Positions 42,823 to 55,978 of a stretch of DNA of 64,000 nt are shown piece by piece; position 1 is the stretch's first letter, and the number at the start of each line of letters is the position of its first letter. The translations under genes were made by a program, and so were the position numbers. The stretch is from Asterias amurensis. Taxonomy: Eukaryota > Echinodermata > Asteroidea > Forcipulatida > Asteriidae. The notes under the pieces are model-generated. The model had not been told where the DNA came from. It searched no databases and saw nothing but the letters and a program-made list of their open reading frames with translations. Where the stretch lies: the NCBI RefSeq assembly GCF_032118995.1, contig NC_092659.1, forward strand, positions 14,254,177 through 14,318,176, in the 5' to 3' direction.

Positions 42823-44040
42823 ACAATCTGATACAAACAATACCAAATATTGAAAAAGGTAAATGTGACGCAATCAAACTTGTTTGGATTTTGTACGAGA
42901 TGGAAGCCCTTGAAAATGGTTATCCGATGGTGTAACAAAAATTCAGATTGAGCATTTTTAATAGTCTGTGGTTGAGCTTTATTTGTGATTGTCTCCTCGG
43001 GTCGTCAGCCCTGTGCACAAAAATCCCATTGGGAGGCTGTTGAGCACTGTTCAGAGAGTCTGTGCAAACAAATTAACTGCATTTTACACCGTTCCAACTC
43101 GTAGTAATTACATTGTTTCAATTTCCAGAAGTTGAAAATAAGTTGATCGAGACTACCTCTTTATATTGGGGATGGGTATTCGTAGGAAAAACTATTTATG
43201 CGAAATTTAGAGGGCGTTTCCGATCATGCAAACTCCAAATTGTAGTGGGGATTCCAAGGCCGTATATCCGAAGTGTCCTCTACAGCTATTATACGGCTAC
43301 GACTGTTGCCAAGTGTGTTGCTAAGGACGTCCTATACCCCCAATGCATGATGACGCAGATATCTAGCCGTAGCCATAGGTAGTAGCCGGTGTCCAAGGGA
43401 ATTCTGTCCGCTGGAGATTCTGTCACCATACGGGAAATTAGAGTGGGCTTGAGGAGGAGGTTTCAAAAGAGGGCGCTATTAAAAAAAGTTTGTACACAGT
43501 TTACCATGGGCGGACCGAATCTCCGGGGGGGGGGGGGGAATCTCCTGCCACACCGGACTGCTGCCTATATATTCTATTCCTCTTGGGCGTCCAAGGACTC
43601 AGAACGCTCCCTCTACGATAAGATCTCTAAACGAGGTCATTCATAACATGGCAAAGCCATCCCAGAGGGTCGAAGCTTAGTCAATGTAATGGATTATTGG
43701 ATTATATGACCCGTTCTCCTCTCTCCCCTGAAATGCAATGTTCCATACATTATCTCCTGCAGAGTTTTAGCGAACAGTTTATTCTGGTATTCAACTGTTT
43801 TAATTAGCGATTAACTGTTAAACCCAGGTAATAAATGAAACCCATTCCATTAACCAGGATTTATTTAGCGAGATCATTCACAAGAATTCTCTCCAATGAT
43901 TACTTTAATGGAGCCACATAAAAGGACGGAGAACGATGGAGCTATAATATAGCTTTAATTTACCACACAAGATATTTTTTCCAGTGTTCTTTTGTTGGTA
44001 AAGTTTTGTTTCATTCCGCGTTTTAATTTTTTTTTTACAG
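42823..44040. other. Unassigned stretch
   Basis: 43255-43405 carries a GGCTACGGCTA-type fold-back (GGCCGTATATCCGAAGTGTC facing CCGTAGCCATAGGTAGTAGC). A G-run lies at 43522-43538. The open frames at 43113 and 43389 show no domain. Confidence 0.4.
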
Positions 44041-44374
44041 AACCACCATAGTGCCTGCTGAACGGTCTACCGTTTTAGGTGTTTTTTCTTATGTTAAATC
44101 TATCAATATCAAAAAGCTGAAAATGGGCAGTAACAACTTCAAACTTTGGTCCAGTATCGTTTTTAAACAAATTCTTTCTTTCTTTCGTTAACATACACAC
44201 AATTCTCAACCACCATAGTGCCTGCTGAACGGTCTACCGTTTTAGGTGTTTTTTCTTTTGGTAAACATACCAATCTCAAAAAGCTGAAATGGGCAGTAAC
44301 AACTTCAAACTTTGGTCCTGTATCGTTTTTAAACAAAATTCTTTCTTTCTTTCCTTAACATACACACGATTCTC
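44041..44374 (+). repeat. Direct duplication, period 167 bp
   Basis: AACCACCATAGTGCCTGCTG at 44041 recurs at 44208; the copies stay alignable through AACGGTCTACCGTT, GGGCAGTAACAACTTC and TTCTTTCTTTCTTT to about 44374. A perfect AACGGTCTACCGTT palindrome-like word is kept in both. Confidence 0.85.
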
Positions 44375-45012
44375 CGGGGGGCATCCAGTCGTCTTCCTTT
44401 GCCGCGCTGGTTTATTAGAAAGATCGGATCAAAAACCAGAACAGTGCCTAGATCCCCTTTCGCCAAAAATGAGGGTCGAGAAATAAAGGGGACTGCGAAA
44501 TCCCGATGGTCTTACAGCTTATGGATTTGCAACAAGCTTTGCATGTGAAAGGAGGTATTTAGCGGGCCCTCTGTTGTACACTGCTCCTAGCGGGCCAGGA
44601 TTATTGCACAAGCTATTCAATCAAGAACTGACCAATCAGGGTAGAGCCGAAGCAATTGGGGGATTGTCCATTATTACACGGGGTGCTAAATACTATGATA
44701 TTATTTTACCAATAAATATTGGTTTTATACAATTATTTACCCCAAATTTAGAGCTATTTCTTGACAAAATATTAACAAGTAATGCCTTTAGGTACCCTTG
44801 AGTAGGAAAAGATTTTTTAGGCGATACAGAAGTACAGTTTAATTCCTGAAATATGTGTCCCTCATAAAGGCTCCCCTTCGTAATAATGGTGAAATCTTTT
44901 CCCAGCATGAGAGCACAGTACCCATCGTTTATCGACAAAACGACTTGTACATGCATTGCATGTATTTGGAAAGTGTGTGTAGCTTTTCAGCCACGAAAAC
45001 GTATACGGGCCA
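44375..45012. other. Unassigned stretch upstream of a candidate signal-peptide exon
   Basis: No repeat recognised. It could contain promoter or 5' UTR of the transcript that includes 45136-45255, but no TATA box or initiator is clear. Confidence 0.3.
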
Positions 45013-45135
45013 TTGGATTTGTGTTATTCTATGCTCTGCACACAGCAATGTGAATGGGAAGATCGACGATTTTGGGGACAAACCCCTGTAAATATCATGA
45101 ATTTCTGTAGATTTTTTAGTGTCCAAAAGAGGAAA

Positions 45136-45255
45136 ATGTCAAGATTGAAGTGGTTAGCAGTGCTGGGAGTTCTTCTTGGGACAATACGAATTACACATGG
45201 TAGTATTTTGGAGGCCCAATGTCGGGCGAGATGTTACAGTTCTACATCTTTACAC
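45136..45255 (+). CDS. Candidate first coding exon of a secreted protein (partial)
   Basis: ATG in a good context (AAAATGT) opens 40 codons ending exactly at a strong donor, CAC|GTGAGT, phase 0. Residues 1-22 look like a signal peptide: MSRLKW, then a hydrophobic run LAVLGVLLG, with cleavage plausible after THG. The mature part has a Cys pair, QCRARC, then YSSTSLH. This resembles the start of the cysteine-rich box of anosmin-1 (KAL1), where a CxxxC pair is followed by a short SLH/SLQ-like stretch; the likeness covers only about 12 residues. An in-frame ATG at 45013 would add 41 residues and hide the signal peptide, so I prefer 45136. No following exon was found. It could be a chance frame. 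Confidence 0.35.
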
Positions 45256-46252
45256 GTGAGTAACAACCTTATTTTGTGCAGTGAATATTTTGTATGGTTG
45301 GTCCACAAATCTCCATTGCATGACCATTTCGCTTCGGCATATACTGTAGTTTTCGCCGTTTTGTGTTTATATCACTTCTGTATTATGACTGTTACTTTTA
45401 TGTTTATTCAGTAAGAAATAAATGTGGGAATGTAGGTTTTTCTTGCAAAGGAGAAAAGTGTCCTCCGTTCGTTCTAAAATTTACCGTATTCATTTACACT
45501 AGGCCTACAGCAGACGACATGATATTTGCATGCCGAGTCTCAAACAAAATGGCTCACTTTGAAGTTCGATACTTTGTGTTTAGACGTCCTGCATGCTATT
45601 ACTTGAAATATACCCACATTTTGCTATTTATTTTGATCATGTGACATTTTGTCATTTTTACCTCAATATTAATTGCATTTGCAATAGTGTTTTATCCTTG
45701 TTGACGTTTTATTTGTATACTATTTTAGTGGAAAGCACCTTGGATTTAATTCCTTGGATTTTACCTAAATTGGTTTTCTGGATTTTCTGAAAGATGATTA
45801 GTGTTTACATTTTATAATGCTTTCCTCTTCGTTTTATTTCATATCTCTTTTTAATTTTTTTATTTTGTGGGTGGTAAAAATACAACCTTTAACATAGATA
45901 GGGCCCCATTTAGTGTTATCAGTAACATAACAGTGGTAAGATTTCGTCACAAATCAGATCCAAGATTGTCAGAAAAAGGCTAATTACAAACCCACATCAT
46001 GTACCGGAAGATGGAATGCCACTAAATATACCTGTTCCCTTTGTAAAAGTTTATCCATGATGATGATGATATCATAGAGGGTGAAGTTGCACCCTTTAGT
46101 ATCGAATCGACCCAACTTAAGTTGAGGTGTCAGTAACGGTAACAAGTATTTCAGTGAAGCTAGCCCACCTTGTTGGGCTGATGGCTCTCTTTTAACATCG
46201 TCTTATTTTAGTCGAAGAACGATGTTCAAAATCGCAGACCACAAGTATAGTT
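45256..46252. other. Unassigned stretch
   Basis: Possible intron of the 45136 gene. No further exon with both splice sites was recognised. Confidence 0.3.
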
Positions 46253-46396
46253 GGGCCGATATCACAAAGAGCTAAGATTGATCTTAAAACTGCAAATCAA
46301 TTGTAGCTGCTTAGTAAACTGTGATGTCACAACATAAATCACTATGGTAATACTGACATTTTGTCTTGTGATTTGCTTTGTGAAATCGGCCACTGG
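46253..46396. repeat. Fold-back element, TTTCACAAAGAGCTAAG type
   Basis: GGGCCGATATCACAAAGAGC faces GCTTTGTGAAATCGGCC; the core has AAGATTGATCTT and GTCTTGTGATT. Diverged from the 5941 family. Confidence 0.55.
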
Positions 46397-46956
46397 TCCA
46401 TAGTTTATTGCTCCATGAGCGTTATGAGCTGACTGACCCTTGAGAAAGAACCCATGGTGGTGGGACTTTGAGTTTGGTATGCAAGCATTTGATGCCTTGG
46501 GGGCCACACCAATATCAAATTTCCTTTACTACTATAATGATAATCTTGGATGTACTCCAGGTTCTGTGCAGGGGGGCTGTGTCCTCCTCAATGTTCTGTT
46601 CCTCTTCTACAACAAGAATACAGATCATGTGCCCCATTTGAGAATCTTGTAAATGTTCTACTGTACATTGTAATAGTTCATTTGTCTGTCATCCACATCC
46701 AAATGTCTCAGAGTCATGAGTGATAGGTTTTAGGAGATAGACTGATTTTACTGGCTACATTATGTAGTTTCTTTTGGGTAGTTTGATGCCTTCACAAAAC
46801 TGTTCGATAAGAATGTTTTGGGTGGCTGATGAATATCGGTCGGACACCTCAATTTTAAAGATAATTTTTTTATTTATTTGATACATGTAGCGCTGATTTG
46901 ATTTCAATCATCATTTTTGGGTTAAAACCAAACATTGCTCTTGTGTGTTCCTGTTA
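46397..46956. other. Unassigned stretch
   Basis: A 70-codon frame at 46440-46652 has no recognised domain. Nothing else. Confidence 0.3.
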
Positions 46957-47347
46957 TCCATTGCCCGCCACTGAACTGCCCCTTTTGAGCTTGGATGTTA
47001 TCTATTGCCCGCCACTGTTTCATGCTAACTGCCCCTTTTTAGCTTGGATGTTATCTATTGCCCGCCACTGTTTCATGCTAACTGCCACTTTTCAGCTTGG
47101 ATGTTATCCATTTTCCGCGACTGTTTCATGCTAACTGCGGCTATTCAGCTTGGATGTTATTCATAGCCCGCCACTGTTTCATGCTTTAACTGCCCTTTTT
47201 TAGCTTGGATGTTATCCATTACCCGCCACTGTTTCATGCTAACCCAGCCTTTTCAGCGAGGATGTTATTCCTCTGCCCGCCACTGTTTCATGCTAACTTT
47301 TCAGCTTGGATATTATCCAATGCCGCCACTGTTTCATGCTAACTGCA
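46957..47347 (+). repeat. Minisatellite, 53-bp unit, about 7.7 copies
   Basis: The word AGCTTGGATGTTAT or a variant starts at 46988, 47041, 47094, 47147, 47202, 47255 and 47303; CCCGCCACTGTTTCATGCTA is the conserved half. Spacing is 53 bp except 55 and 48 in two units. Since 53 is not a multiple of 3, the open frame over it is not evidence of coding. Confidence 0.9.
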
Positions 47348-50006
47348 CCTAGATGCAGCTTTTGTTGGGGATTTACGTGTCACAGCAATTTCAGGGAGGT
47401 CATTCGAATTTCAAGCGTCCTTGTGTCCCTGTGTTCCTCAGTCTCTCCCAAATATCCCTTATCCATGATCTATTACAGCATTTTTTAAAGTAAGTATTAC
47501 AAAAACCCTCACCGTTGGGAGATAAGACGCTGAGGATTTGGTGGTTAAATTCTTCCCAAGACCCATCCATTTTAATCTCTTAATACCAAATCCTTTTCAG
47601 AGATTATCATGCTGGATGGATTAGTATCCACTTGGTAGGGATTTGTTCCATAAGAGGGATTTGGATGACACCGCAATTTTTTTAGAAACGAGAGTAATTA
47701 TCACAGATGTAATTTTCAGGGATTTTGTTGACGACTGGTAGATTTAAATTTGTCAAGGAGGGAACGGTTTATTGTAAGCTGGCAAATCTTTTCAAAGCCA
47801 AACACAACTAGCAATAAATGACAAAATGATTCATTTTTATATTGTAGATCAATGTATGAAGATACTTTGAACACTTTCTATAATTACAATGTATGTTTAG
47901 TGTTGCATCATGGTTCTGCATGTTAAAGAAAATCTGTTTGGGACAGTTACTGGTATGCAGCAATACCCAGGCCTAATGCTTTGCGCTGAGGCCTTTTCTC
48001 CTTGGTAAAGGGCATCTCTATGAGTAAATTAAAAAAAATCCAGTAAAAAACCTTTCTGGGGGTACCATGGGCCCAAGGCAATGATCAGGGGCAACAGATA
48101 CTGGATGCAATTGACTGCCATACTGGATGCAATCGACTGCCTCCGTAGCCTCCATAACATCAGGCCTGAGTCTTACATGAAAACATTGCTAAACTTTTCA
48201 TTTAGTCATATAGGTACACACTAAACAGCTGCTACACACAGCTTGGTTAAATCTTATCAACGTTCGTTTGAAGCATAAAATGCGTGCCCCCCAAAAATAT
48301 ACTGGGACCATAATTCGCAATAACGAATTGGTTATGGCTAGAGTTCGGTTATATTGGGTCAAAGAATGGAATAAATTTGTGCTTCTGACTTATTCCCACA
48401 AAAATGTACAGCTTCTGAAGGTGTGCGTGCAGCATGAACATACAATAAGGATTAACATGCACACAAATACAATAAATCCCCTAAAGTGTATTATTTGTCT
48501 GGTATAAAAGAGTCAACTTTTCTGAAGAAAAAAAATGTTCAAAAACTTCTTTCAGACACAAAAGACAATTCATTCCATGTTACTTACGTTTCATTTTTTA
48601 CATACATAAAACTTGAATAAATTCCCCTTTCATGAACATTGTATTTTGAACTTATGAGATAAGCTGTGCGAAGTGCATTGACTACTTCAGGGACATTCCA
48701 TATTTCCTGCCACTACATAGGAAGTGTGTCGCAATCCTTTGCTAATCAATGGGCCATCCATAATTTGTAAATACCATGGTGGCTCAGACGGGCACAGTGG
48801 CGCTTAGCGTGGCGTGTCTCTGCATGCCAAAATATCGCTCTACCAATACACCATCGGTCACTTCATAATAGACAAGTCAACGTGTACACAATAGAACAGT
48901 CTGAACATAATGCTTTAAAAAAAATCCATATCTCTGTATCGCTATGGCTGATCACACTGCCTCCCCCTCAAACCCTTATATTGAAGCATGCTAAGAATTC
49001 CAGTGCATGTGTGTGCGGTAGAGCCTTTATTTAGATCTGACCTCAATCAGACTGTGGTATTATCTGTGAATGGTTAGAGAAAAGAATAATGCCATCGTTG
49101 AAAATTTGAAAACTATAAAACTGCTTGACTTCAGGTAAAGTACGATAAGGATGGACTATGGAAAGGAAAAAAACAGACCAAGTTAATTTGATCAAGTTGT
49201 TCCTTGGTCAACTGTTTTTTTGAGATATGGAAGCGTTGAATTTGATGTGTGTACAAAAAATGTTTAGTTTTAGTTTTTGTAAAAAACAAAACATACCACT
49301 GTGCAGCAAAAGCGTGAATGGTTTCTGACAGATTTGTTTTTAGTAGTACAGCCATCATAATTGATAAAATATCTGCCAAATTTTCAATTGTCTTAACAAA
49401 ACGGTAGGGGCCTACATGTAGGATGATTTTTAAAATAATACACAAATTAAAATGTTTGTATTATTTTTTGGGTAGAAGTCACCAATTCAGATAAGAGTAA
49501 AAAGGCTATCGATGCTAGCATTGAGATTCATCGTCCACTACAAATAAACTTTCCCCATCTGATTGTTGTCACTAAAACTGGTTGATATTCTCACCCATTT
49601 ATCTTTTTACTTGACTGCCATACTTCTTTTTCTAAAGTTTTGTGGCATGAATTTTGATGCACAGATAAATTGCCTTTTTTAGTTCAGGTTTTTTACCGTA
49701 CAATTAAATTTGAAAACCTTTAGAAATACTTGTAAAAAAAAAATCATTGTAATGGAATTTGTGGTGATAAAAGATTGCTGCTCAGAAAGGTCATGGGATA
49801 GATAATGAGTTTGCATGGGTCAAGTCTCCATGTTTTGTACAGGGTTTCCCCTGAACTTTTTCTGTGTCATGGAAAGCTGTAGTTACAATATAGCTTGTCC
49901 TTTCATTAGTCCTGAAAAACAACCTTGTTGCACAAATTTGTGTGCTTAGTCAAGATGCTAAGTAAAAGGCTTTAGGCCTGCAGTCATTCAATATTTTAGT
50001 GAGAAG
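47348..50006. other. Long non-coding stretch with a few repeats
   Basis: 47970-48175 is a GGGCACCAAGGCA repeat containing a 25-bp duplication (TACTGGATGCAATTGACTGC / TACTGGATGCAATCGACTGC). 48775-48870 minus has tRNA-like words (GGTGTATTGGTAGAGCG). 49915-50000 is a remnant of a TTAA MITE. No exon supported. Confidence 0.35.
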
Positions 50007-50400
50007 TTAAGGCACTGGACACTATTGGTAATTGTCAAAGACCAGGTCTTGTCACTTGGTGTATTTCAGCATATTATGCACACAAAATAACAAACCAGTG
50101 AAAATTTGAACTCAATTGGTCGTCTAAGTTGCGAGATAATTATTATGGAAGAAAGTCACATGAAGTTGTGTGCTTTCAGATGCTTGATTTCGGGACCTCA
50201 AAATCTAATTACGAGGTCTCGAAATCTAGTTCAAATATGTTAGTGGAAAATGACTTCTTTCTCGAAAACTATGTTACTTCAGAGGGAGCCATTTTTACAA
50301 TGTTTTATACTATCAACACCTCTTCGTTGCTTGTTACCAAGTAAGTTTCTAATGCTAACAATTATTTTGAGTAATTGCTAATAGTGTCCAGTGCCTCTAA
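50007..50400 (+). mobile_element. TTAA MITE subfamily A
   Basis: TTAAGGCACTGGACACTATT to GTGTCCAGTGCCTCTAA. A further fragment of the same family (TTTCTCACAATCTCAAAG through TCATTGCTCGTAACTAAGTA) follows directly at 50406-50475, so two copies were adjacent. Confidence 0.85.
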
Positions 50401-50475
50401 ATGGAGCTATTTCTCACAATCTCAAAGTTTTCTACCATCAACAGCTCTTCATTGCTCGTAACTAAGTAAATTTCT

Positions 50476-53400
50476 CTGGTCAGAAACTGTCTTTCCCTAT
50501 CCTCTCTTTTTCTCAGTTGTGAGTGATGGCATTTTGGCAAGGTCAAGAATCTCATTATTTACAGCTGTTTCTCAGTGCCTCCTCACTTAATTGACTGATG
50601 TTATGTGTGCATTGAAGTTACTTTCCCAGGGTATGTCACTGATTGTAAGGGTACACAAGTACTGTATGTGGCTGTAACATAATAAGTTGATGTTCTTTTT
50701 ATTAGAACGGACATACACATTCTTTACAAATCTGAAATTGGATTGAGGGGTTTCTTTATGTTTTGATAGTACAGGTTATTGAGAGTTGCCATTACAATTT
50801 TGATGGAGAACTTATGGTCACAAGATTTGAAAGGTTTTCCAAAGAATGTTGAGGTAGTCATTGAGATTGATATGAGGTTTTTGTTTCCTGTTGCAAAGTT
50901 TTGAATGGGGGAATTTCTTGGTATAAAAAAGGAAAAACAATACAATTAATTAACATCTTTTGGAAGGAGTTTGTCCCCCTTATTCAAGTTGAATATCTTT
51001 TAAATGTCCTTGATGAGACATTTTCACGAATAAGTCATTTGTTCATTCCACATGATGGTAGACTTAATATTGTATCAGGCCCTGAAAATTCACCATTGAG
51101 ACTGAGGGCAAGGCCATTTTCATTTTGCAAAGTGCACTTCAATTAGAAAACCTTAAGTCAATGGGAAACTGTAAATTGAAGGGACACCAAGACCAAGGCA
51201 ACAGAAACAATTGTCCTCCATGTAATTCCAAGCCTGCTGTATTCAGCAAAGACGACAATTTCTTGTCAAAATTAAAATGCTCAATTATGCATTTACCATG
51301 CTAGTAAAGGTATGCATGGTACACAAATTACCTTTCATTCAGAAAGATTCATCAACGCTGAAAAGATTTCCAAACGAATTTTGATTGGCTGACTCCAGTT
51401 GTCAGGGGTTACTCGCCGTCAACAGCCACCGAGGGGGATATTCCTAATAAATAATGTACACACGATGTATATTGATTGTGGGCTGAGACCGTCGCAGCAT
51501 CGTTCATAGGTTGCACCACTGGTTCCTGTGGAATGTGTCTTCAAAGTTCCTCATTGATTTTTGTACGTTTTGTTCTTGATTGGAATACATGAATGGGAGG
51601 AAAGAAGCTCTTGTTGCAGACAGGAAGTGGCATTAGTAGGCAAGCCAAGAATGGAAAATCAATGGGATGAAGTCTTAACAGTCTTCATCAGGGATCAGTA
51701 TTGTCTGTTCTGGAATTCTGCTTGTTCTTTTAGTTTCGCTCATTTTTATTGTCTTTGGGACTTTCTGTTTGCCCTGACCCTTCTTGTGCTATTGAACTGA
51801 TGAGTTTGGAATGTGGGTGTAGGCGTGAAACTTTGAAATGTATTATTGCTGATAATTTATTATTTATTTTGCTACTAATCTTTCTATTTGTAAAATTATG
51901 TAAATATATAAAATAGAGAGCACTGAAGCTCCCAGGCCTAAAGAAGCGTGAGAAGAACAGAAGAATAATAAATAAGTTTTTAAAGGAGGGAAAATCAAAT
52001 ATCAGGTGGGAACTAAAAAACTGTTCCCAAACAAGGGCTCGACCAAAAGGCGGTGGGGATGACCATAAAGAAAGGACCAAATTGAAGCTTTACACTGCAG
52101 AAAGTTTAAAGACTGGTTCAGAGTTTTGTTGAAATGGAATTATCTTATGCTTAGCATTTGTTGAAATTGTTCTCAGGGACATCTGCGTCATCATTTATAC
52201 AAAGTGTTATCGTAATCTAAGTATTCAACTTGTTTTAGTTTATCTACTATGTAAAATACAGAAGGCCTTAACAGATGGCAGTACTGTTTTTATTACCATT
52301 TAAACTGATAACAGTGACTGGTATTTCAGATAAGGAGTCAAGTTTTAACAGCTGGCTCGAAAGGTGAAGTTGTGTTTTTGTTGTGATATGAGGATGGAAG
52401 AACTGCTGGTTTAATGTCAATAACTGACGTACATGGTATGTAACTTGGTGATAAAATGCCTTTTGCATTTCAGTGAAAGCACAGATAATGGGATAAAAGG
52501 CATGCTATGTTATTTTAAAGAAGTTGTTACTAAAACACGTTTTTAAAATTGTTAAAGTTAAGGCATTGTGAACTAAAAATTTATCGCACGGCCACAACCC
52601 TGCTGGTTTTAAACAGCAGTTTAAGAACTCATCGCTACCCTTTTATTCCCTTATTTGATGGTCGAGTTAAATGTTAGATGGAAGTTGTATTAAGATAGCT
52701 TCTTGAATGTAAGAGCCATTTTGAATCATTGATTCACACCAATGACGCATCCAAGTCCACCTTGTGGTAACTTTCTCACCAGGACGGACTCTTTTGACAA
52801 TGCACCCCTCTATACAACACTCAAATTCATTATACAAGATGCTAACAATACCCACCACGCATGTAGTAGGAAATTCCTAAATCCTTTACTTCAAATGCAA
52901 ACAGGACCAATGACCACTCAAGGGGCTTCAATGGTCCCACAAAGCATGCAAAGTTCACACATAGGCCAGGTAGAGGCCCCCTCTCATTTGCGTATCAATA
53001 GCATCATAATACCCCCCCCCCCCAAACTAGTGAGTACAAAATTGTAATGGTTTAGTCTCTGAGAACGTTGTAGATGACTAAAGGAACGTAGCTGCATGTA
53101 TATGAAGCACTGAGGTTTTGTTGCACCCTTCTTGAATTGATATTACCCACTCCATTTTAACGGAGCCCATCACTAATTGTGGGTCTTAGCGACCTGTATG
53201 TATAGGTGAGACCAGACTTTCATGAGCACCATCAATGTTACTGGTCGTTATTGAGATGGTCATTAACGGTCAGCCAAATTGCCTGCGAGTAGAGTGGGCT
53301 GGAAACGTGCAGAAAGGATGGGGTAATTTTGGATCATCAACAAACTCAGGCTCAGTGTTTTCATAGGTTTGGTCCGAAGTGGACTGGATCGGATTGTTGC

Positions 53401-54011
53401 ACTGGTCATTTGAAGCATGGTGCAAGAAAGAACAGAAAACCTTTACTACGAATGTATGACATAATGCATGTAAACTATGAGCACCAAATGTGAAGATTTA
53501 ATTTGATAAAGTCCATGTAAAACACAACTTAGGATTGTTAATGTATTGAGGTTGTTGCATGTTTGATGTTTTTCAGTTTTCAGTCTTTGAATCATTGATC
53601 ACTACAGCCAGTGAAATGATGCGTTTAAACAATGCATTCGTGGTTAAACAATGCATTCTGGTTCTTAATGTTCACGTGGCGCACATTTTAAAAACAGCAG
53701 ATCAAACGCATGGTTTTCCAATATTATCGTTTTCAGTCAGTGACTACACATTTAGTCAATGTTTCATACAGCAAACAATTTTCAACACAAGCCAGCGAGT
53801 CAGTTGGAGAGATTTTTGACTGACCCTCAGCAATTAAGACCAGTAGGCCTAGTCAGTCCATAGTCAGACCAGAACATGTCAACTGGCTTTTAAAATATTA
53901 AGTTTGATTATAAGTGCACTGTGGAAGTTTTCAATCATCAATTTGGTTAATGTATTTGTACCACAGTGTGCCAGTTGTCAGGGTGAATCTCTGCATTTGT
54001 TTTGAAGGATC
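50476..54011. other. Long stretch without recognised genes
   Basis: 51175-51230 has a GGGCACCAAGGCA-type fragment (GGGACACCAAGACCAAGGCA). Poly-C at 53013-53024. Open frames at 50901, 51561, 52742 and 53559 have no recognised domain and no convincing splice context. It may be intronic. Confidence 0.35.
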
Positions 54012-54402
54012 TTAAAGGAACACGTTGCCTTAGATAGGACGAGTTGGTCAAAACAAAAGCGTTTGTAACCGTTTTTTTATAAAATGCATATGGTTGGAAA
54101 GATGTTTTAAAAGTAGAATGCAATGATCCACACAAGTTTGCCTCGAAATTGCGTGGTTTTCCTTCTACTGTGCGAACTAACATGGTCGGACATTTATGGG
54201 AGTCAAAATTTTGACCGCCATAAATGGCCGACGTGTTAGTCGACGAGGTAAAAGGAAAACCACGCAATTTCGAGGCATGTTTGTGTGGATCATTGTATTC
54301 TACTTTTACAACATCTTTCTACCCATATGCATTTTATAAAAAACGGTTACAAACGCTTTTCAAAGACCAACTCGACCGATCCAAGGCAACGTGTTCCTTT
54401 AA
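54012..54402. mobile_element. TTAA fold-back subfamily E, second copy
   Basis: TTAAAGGAACACGTTGCCTT and CAACGTGTTCCTTTAA termini; arms include GCCTCGAAATTGCGTGGTTT against AAACCACGCAATTTCGAGGC. The centre differs from 38970-39314 and carries its own smaller palindrome, GGACATTTATGG ... CCATAAATGGCC. Confidence 0.9.
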
Positions 54403-54959
54403 GTAGGGATGGGATGTACTGGTAGTGATGGTCTCCTGCCAATCAATCATGAGATTCATTTTCAACACACAGTAGCTCTCGTTTGTTACTTTCTAAAACT
54501 CTGTACCGTCACACATAGTGTTGCTTTTGTCTCACACTCGATCCACCACAAGACTGTACCAGTAAATAGTTTAAACAGCATGTTGTTGTTTCCATACTAT
54601 TTAAATTTATTTATGATTTAACAAATTTACACAATGATAATTAATACTAGTCTGGGTTTAGATTCATATGTATTTTGTCTCTTTTTTGTTTGTTTTTACC
54701 TTGTGACAATTTGTTGTATTTTGGTTTTGTAAAATATTATAGTGGCTTTGTGCATGAAGGTCACAGTGCCAAAAATAGTATAGGAAATGAATGTGTTACA
54801 TTATACTTCACTTCATTGGGCAATTATTTTGGAAAGTATTACAATGCAATCTTCTAATAAATGTGATACAGTGTGTTGTTCTTTGCCACTCTCCGTTTGT
54901 GTGCATAAGTATCAAAATGTAGATTCAGAAATTAAATACAAAATCAAAATTCTTTGTTT
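54403..54959. other. Unassigned stretch
   Basis: A/T-rich, with AATAAA at 54857. No gene signal. Confidence 0.35.
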
Positions 54960-55324
54960 TTAAAGGGAAGGTACACGTTTGGTAATCACTCAAAGCAAAT
55001 ATTAACTTAAAATTTGACTTGGTAACGAACATTGGAGAGCTGTTGATACATGTAGTATAAAACATTGTGGGAAGTGGCTCCCTCTGAAGTAATGTAGTTT
55101 TTGAGAAAGAGGTACTAAAATAATAAAAGCCAGAAGTCTTTTATTCCTATCTGAAAGCCACACATTGGTCCAACAAGGGTGTTTTTTCTTTCATCATTTT
55201 CTTGCAACTTCGATGACCGATTGAGCCCAAATTTTCACAGGCTTGTTATTTTATGCACATGATGGGATACACCAAGTGAGAAGACTGGTATTTGACAATT
55301 ACCAATAGTGTACCTTCCCTTTAA
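54960..55324 (-). mobile_element. TTAA MITE subfamily B (GGGAAGGTACAC ends)
   Basis: TTAAAGGGAAGGTACACGTT to GTGTACCTTCCCTTTAA. The interior is the subfamily A plan but with TCTTTTATT/AATAAAAG in place of the CGAGACCTC palindrome. Confidence 0.85.
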
Positions 55325-55973
55325 TGCATTGAGGAGTACTTTTCTTGGAATGTAGGCCTACATGTATTTCTGGTAGAAATTCCATGTAGGTAGGCCTACA
55401 TTGTGGCACAATGGCCAAGCTCTGTTTATCTTGGTACAAGGGAAGCCATGGGAGGGGTAGTTACTCTCAGTTTTCCTACAGATAATCTGAAACCCATATA
55501 TTTGGATTAGATTTACTCTGTGAACATGTGTGTAAAATATTTTGAAAGTTTGAACTAAGATCAATGATTTCAGAATGATTATGCAATACAACTTGGGGGG
55601 GGGGGCATGTCTGTAAAAGTCCCCTTTTTGTGTAGGGTAGCCTTACTAACGGATTTAGTTTTAGGCAATTATTGAACTTTCTTTGAAAATGGCATGTTTG
55701 TAATGGTGTTAACTGAGAAAGTACTATGGTCAGAGAGTATTAAAAGTGTAAAAGATAACTTTATCAAGAAAAGAGGTCAAAAATCATTGTGTTTCATCTT
55801 TAATAAGAGCATTATTTTATAATGCTCTTTGTCCCTAGGTTTTCCCCTTTTTTCAATATTATCAAATTTGTGTAACACCAGATTTATTTCTGTCTTCTGC
55901 CAGTTAACATTAACAATTTTGTGAAAGTAAAAACTAGCCTAGTGCAGCTCTCAGTCAGTTACAGAATCAAACT
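55325..55973. other. Unassigned stretch
   Basis: A short palindrome near 55350-55400 (GTAGGCCTACATGTATTT with ATGTAGGTAGGCCTAC), a G-run at 55595-55605 and an AATGCTCTTT/AGAGCATTAT hairpin near 55808. No gene. Confidence 0.35.
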
Positions 55974-55978
55974 ACAGT

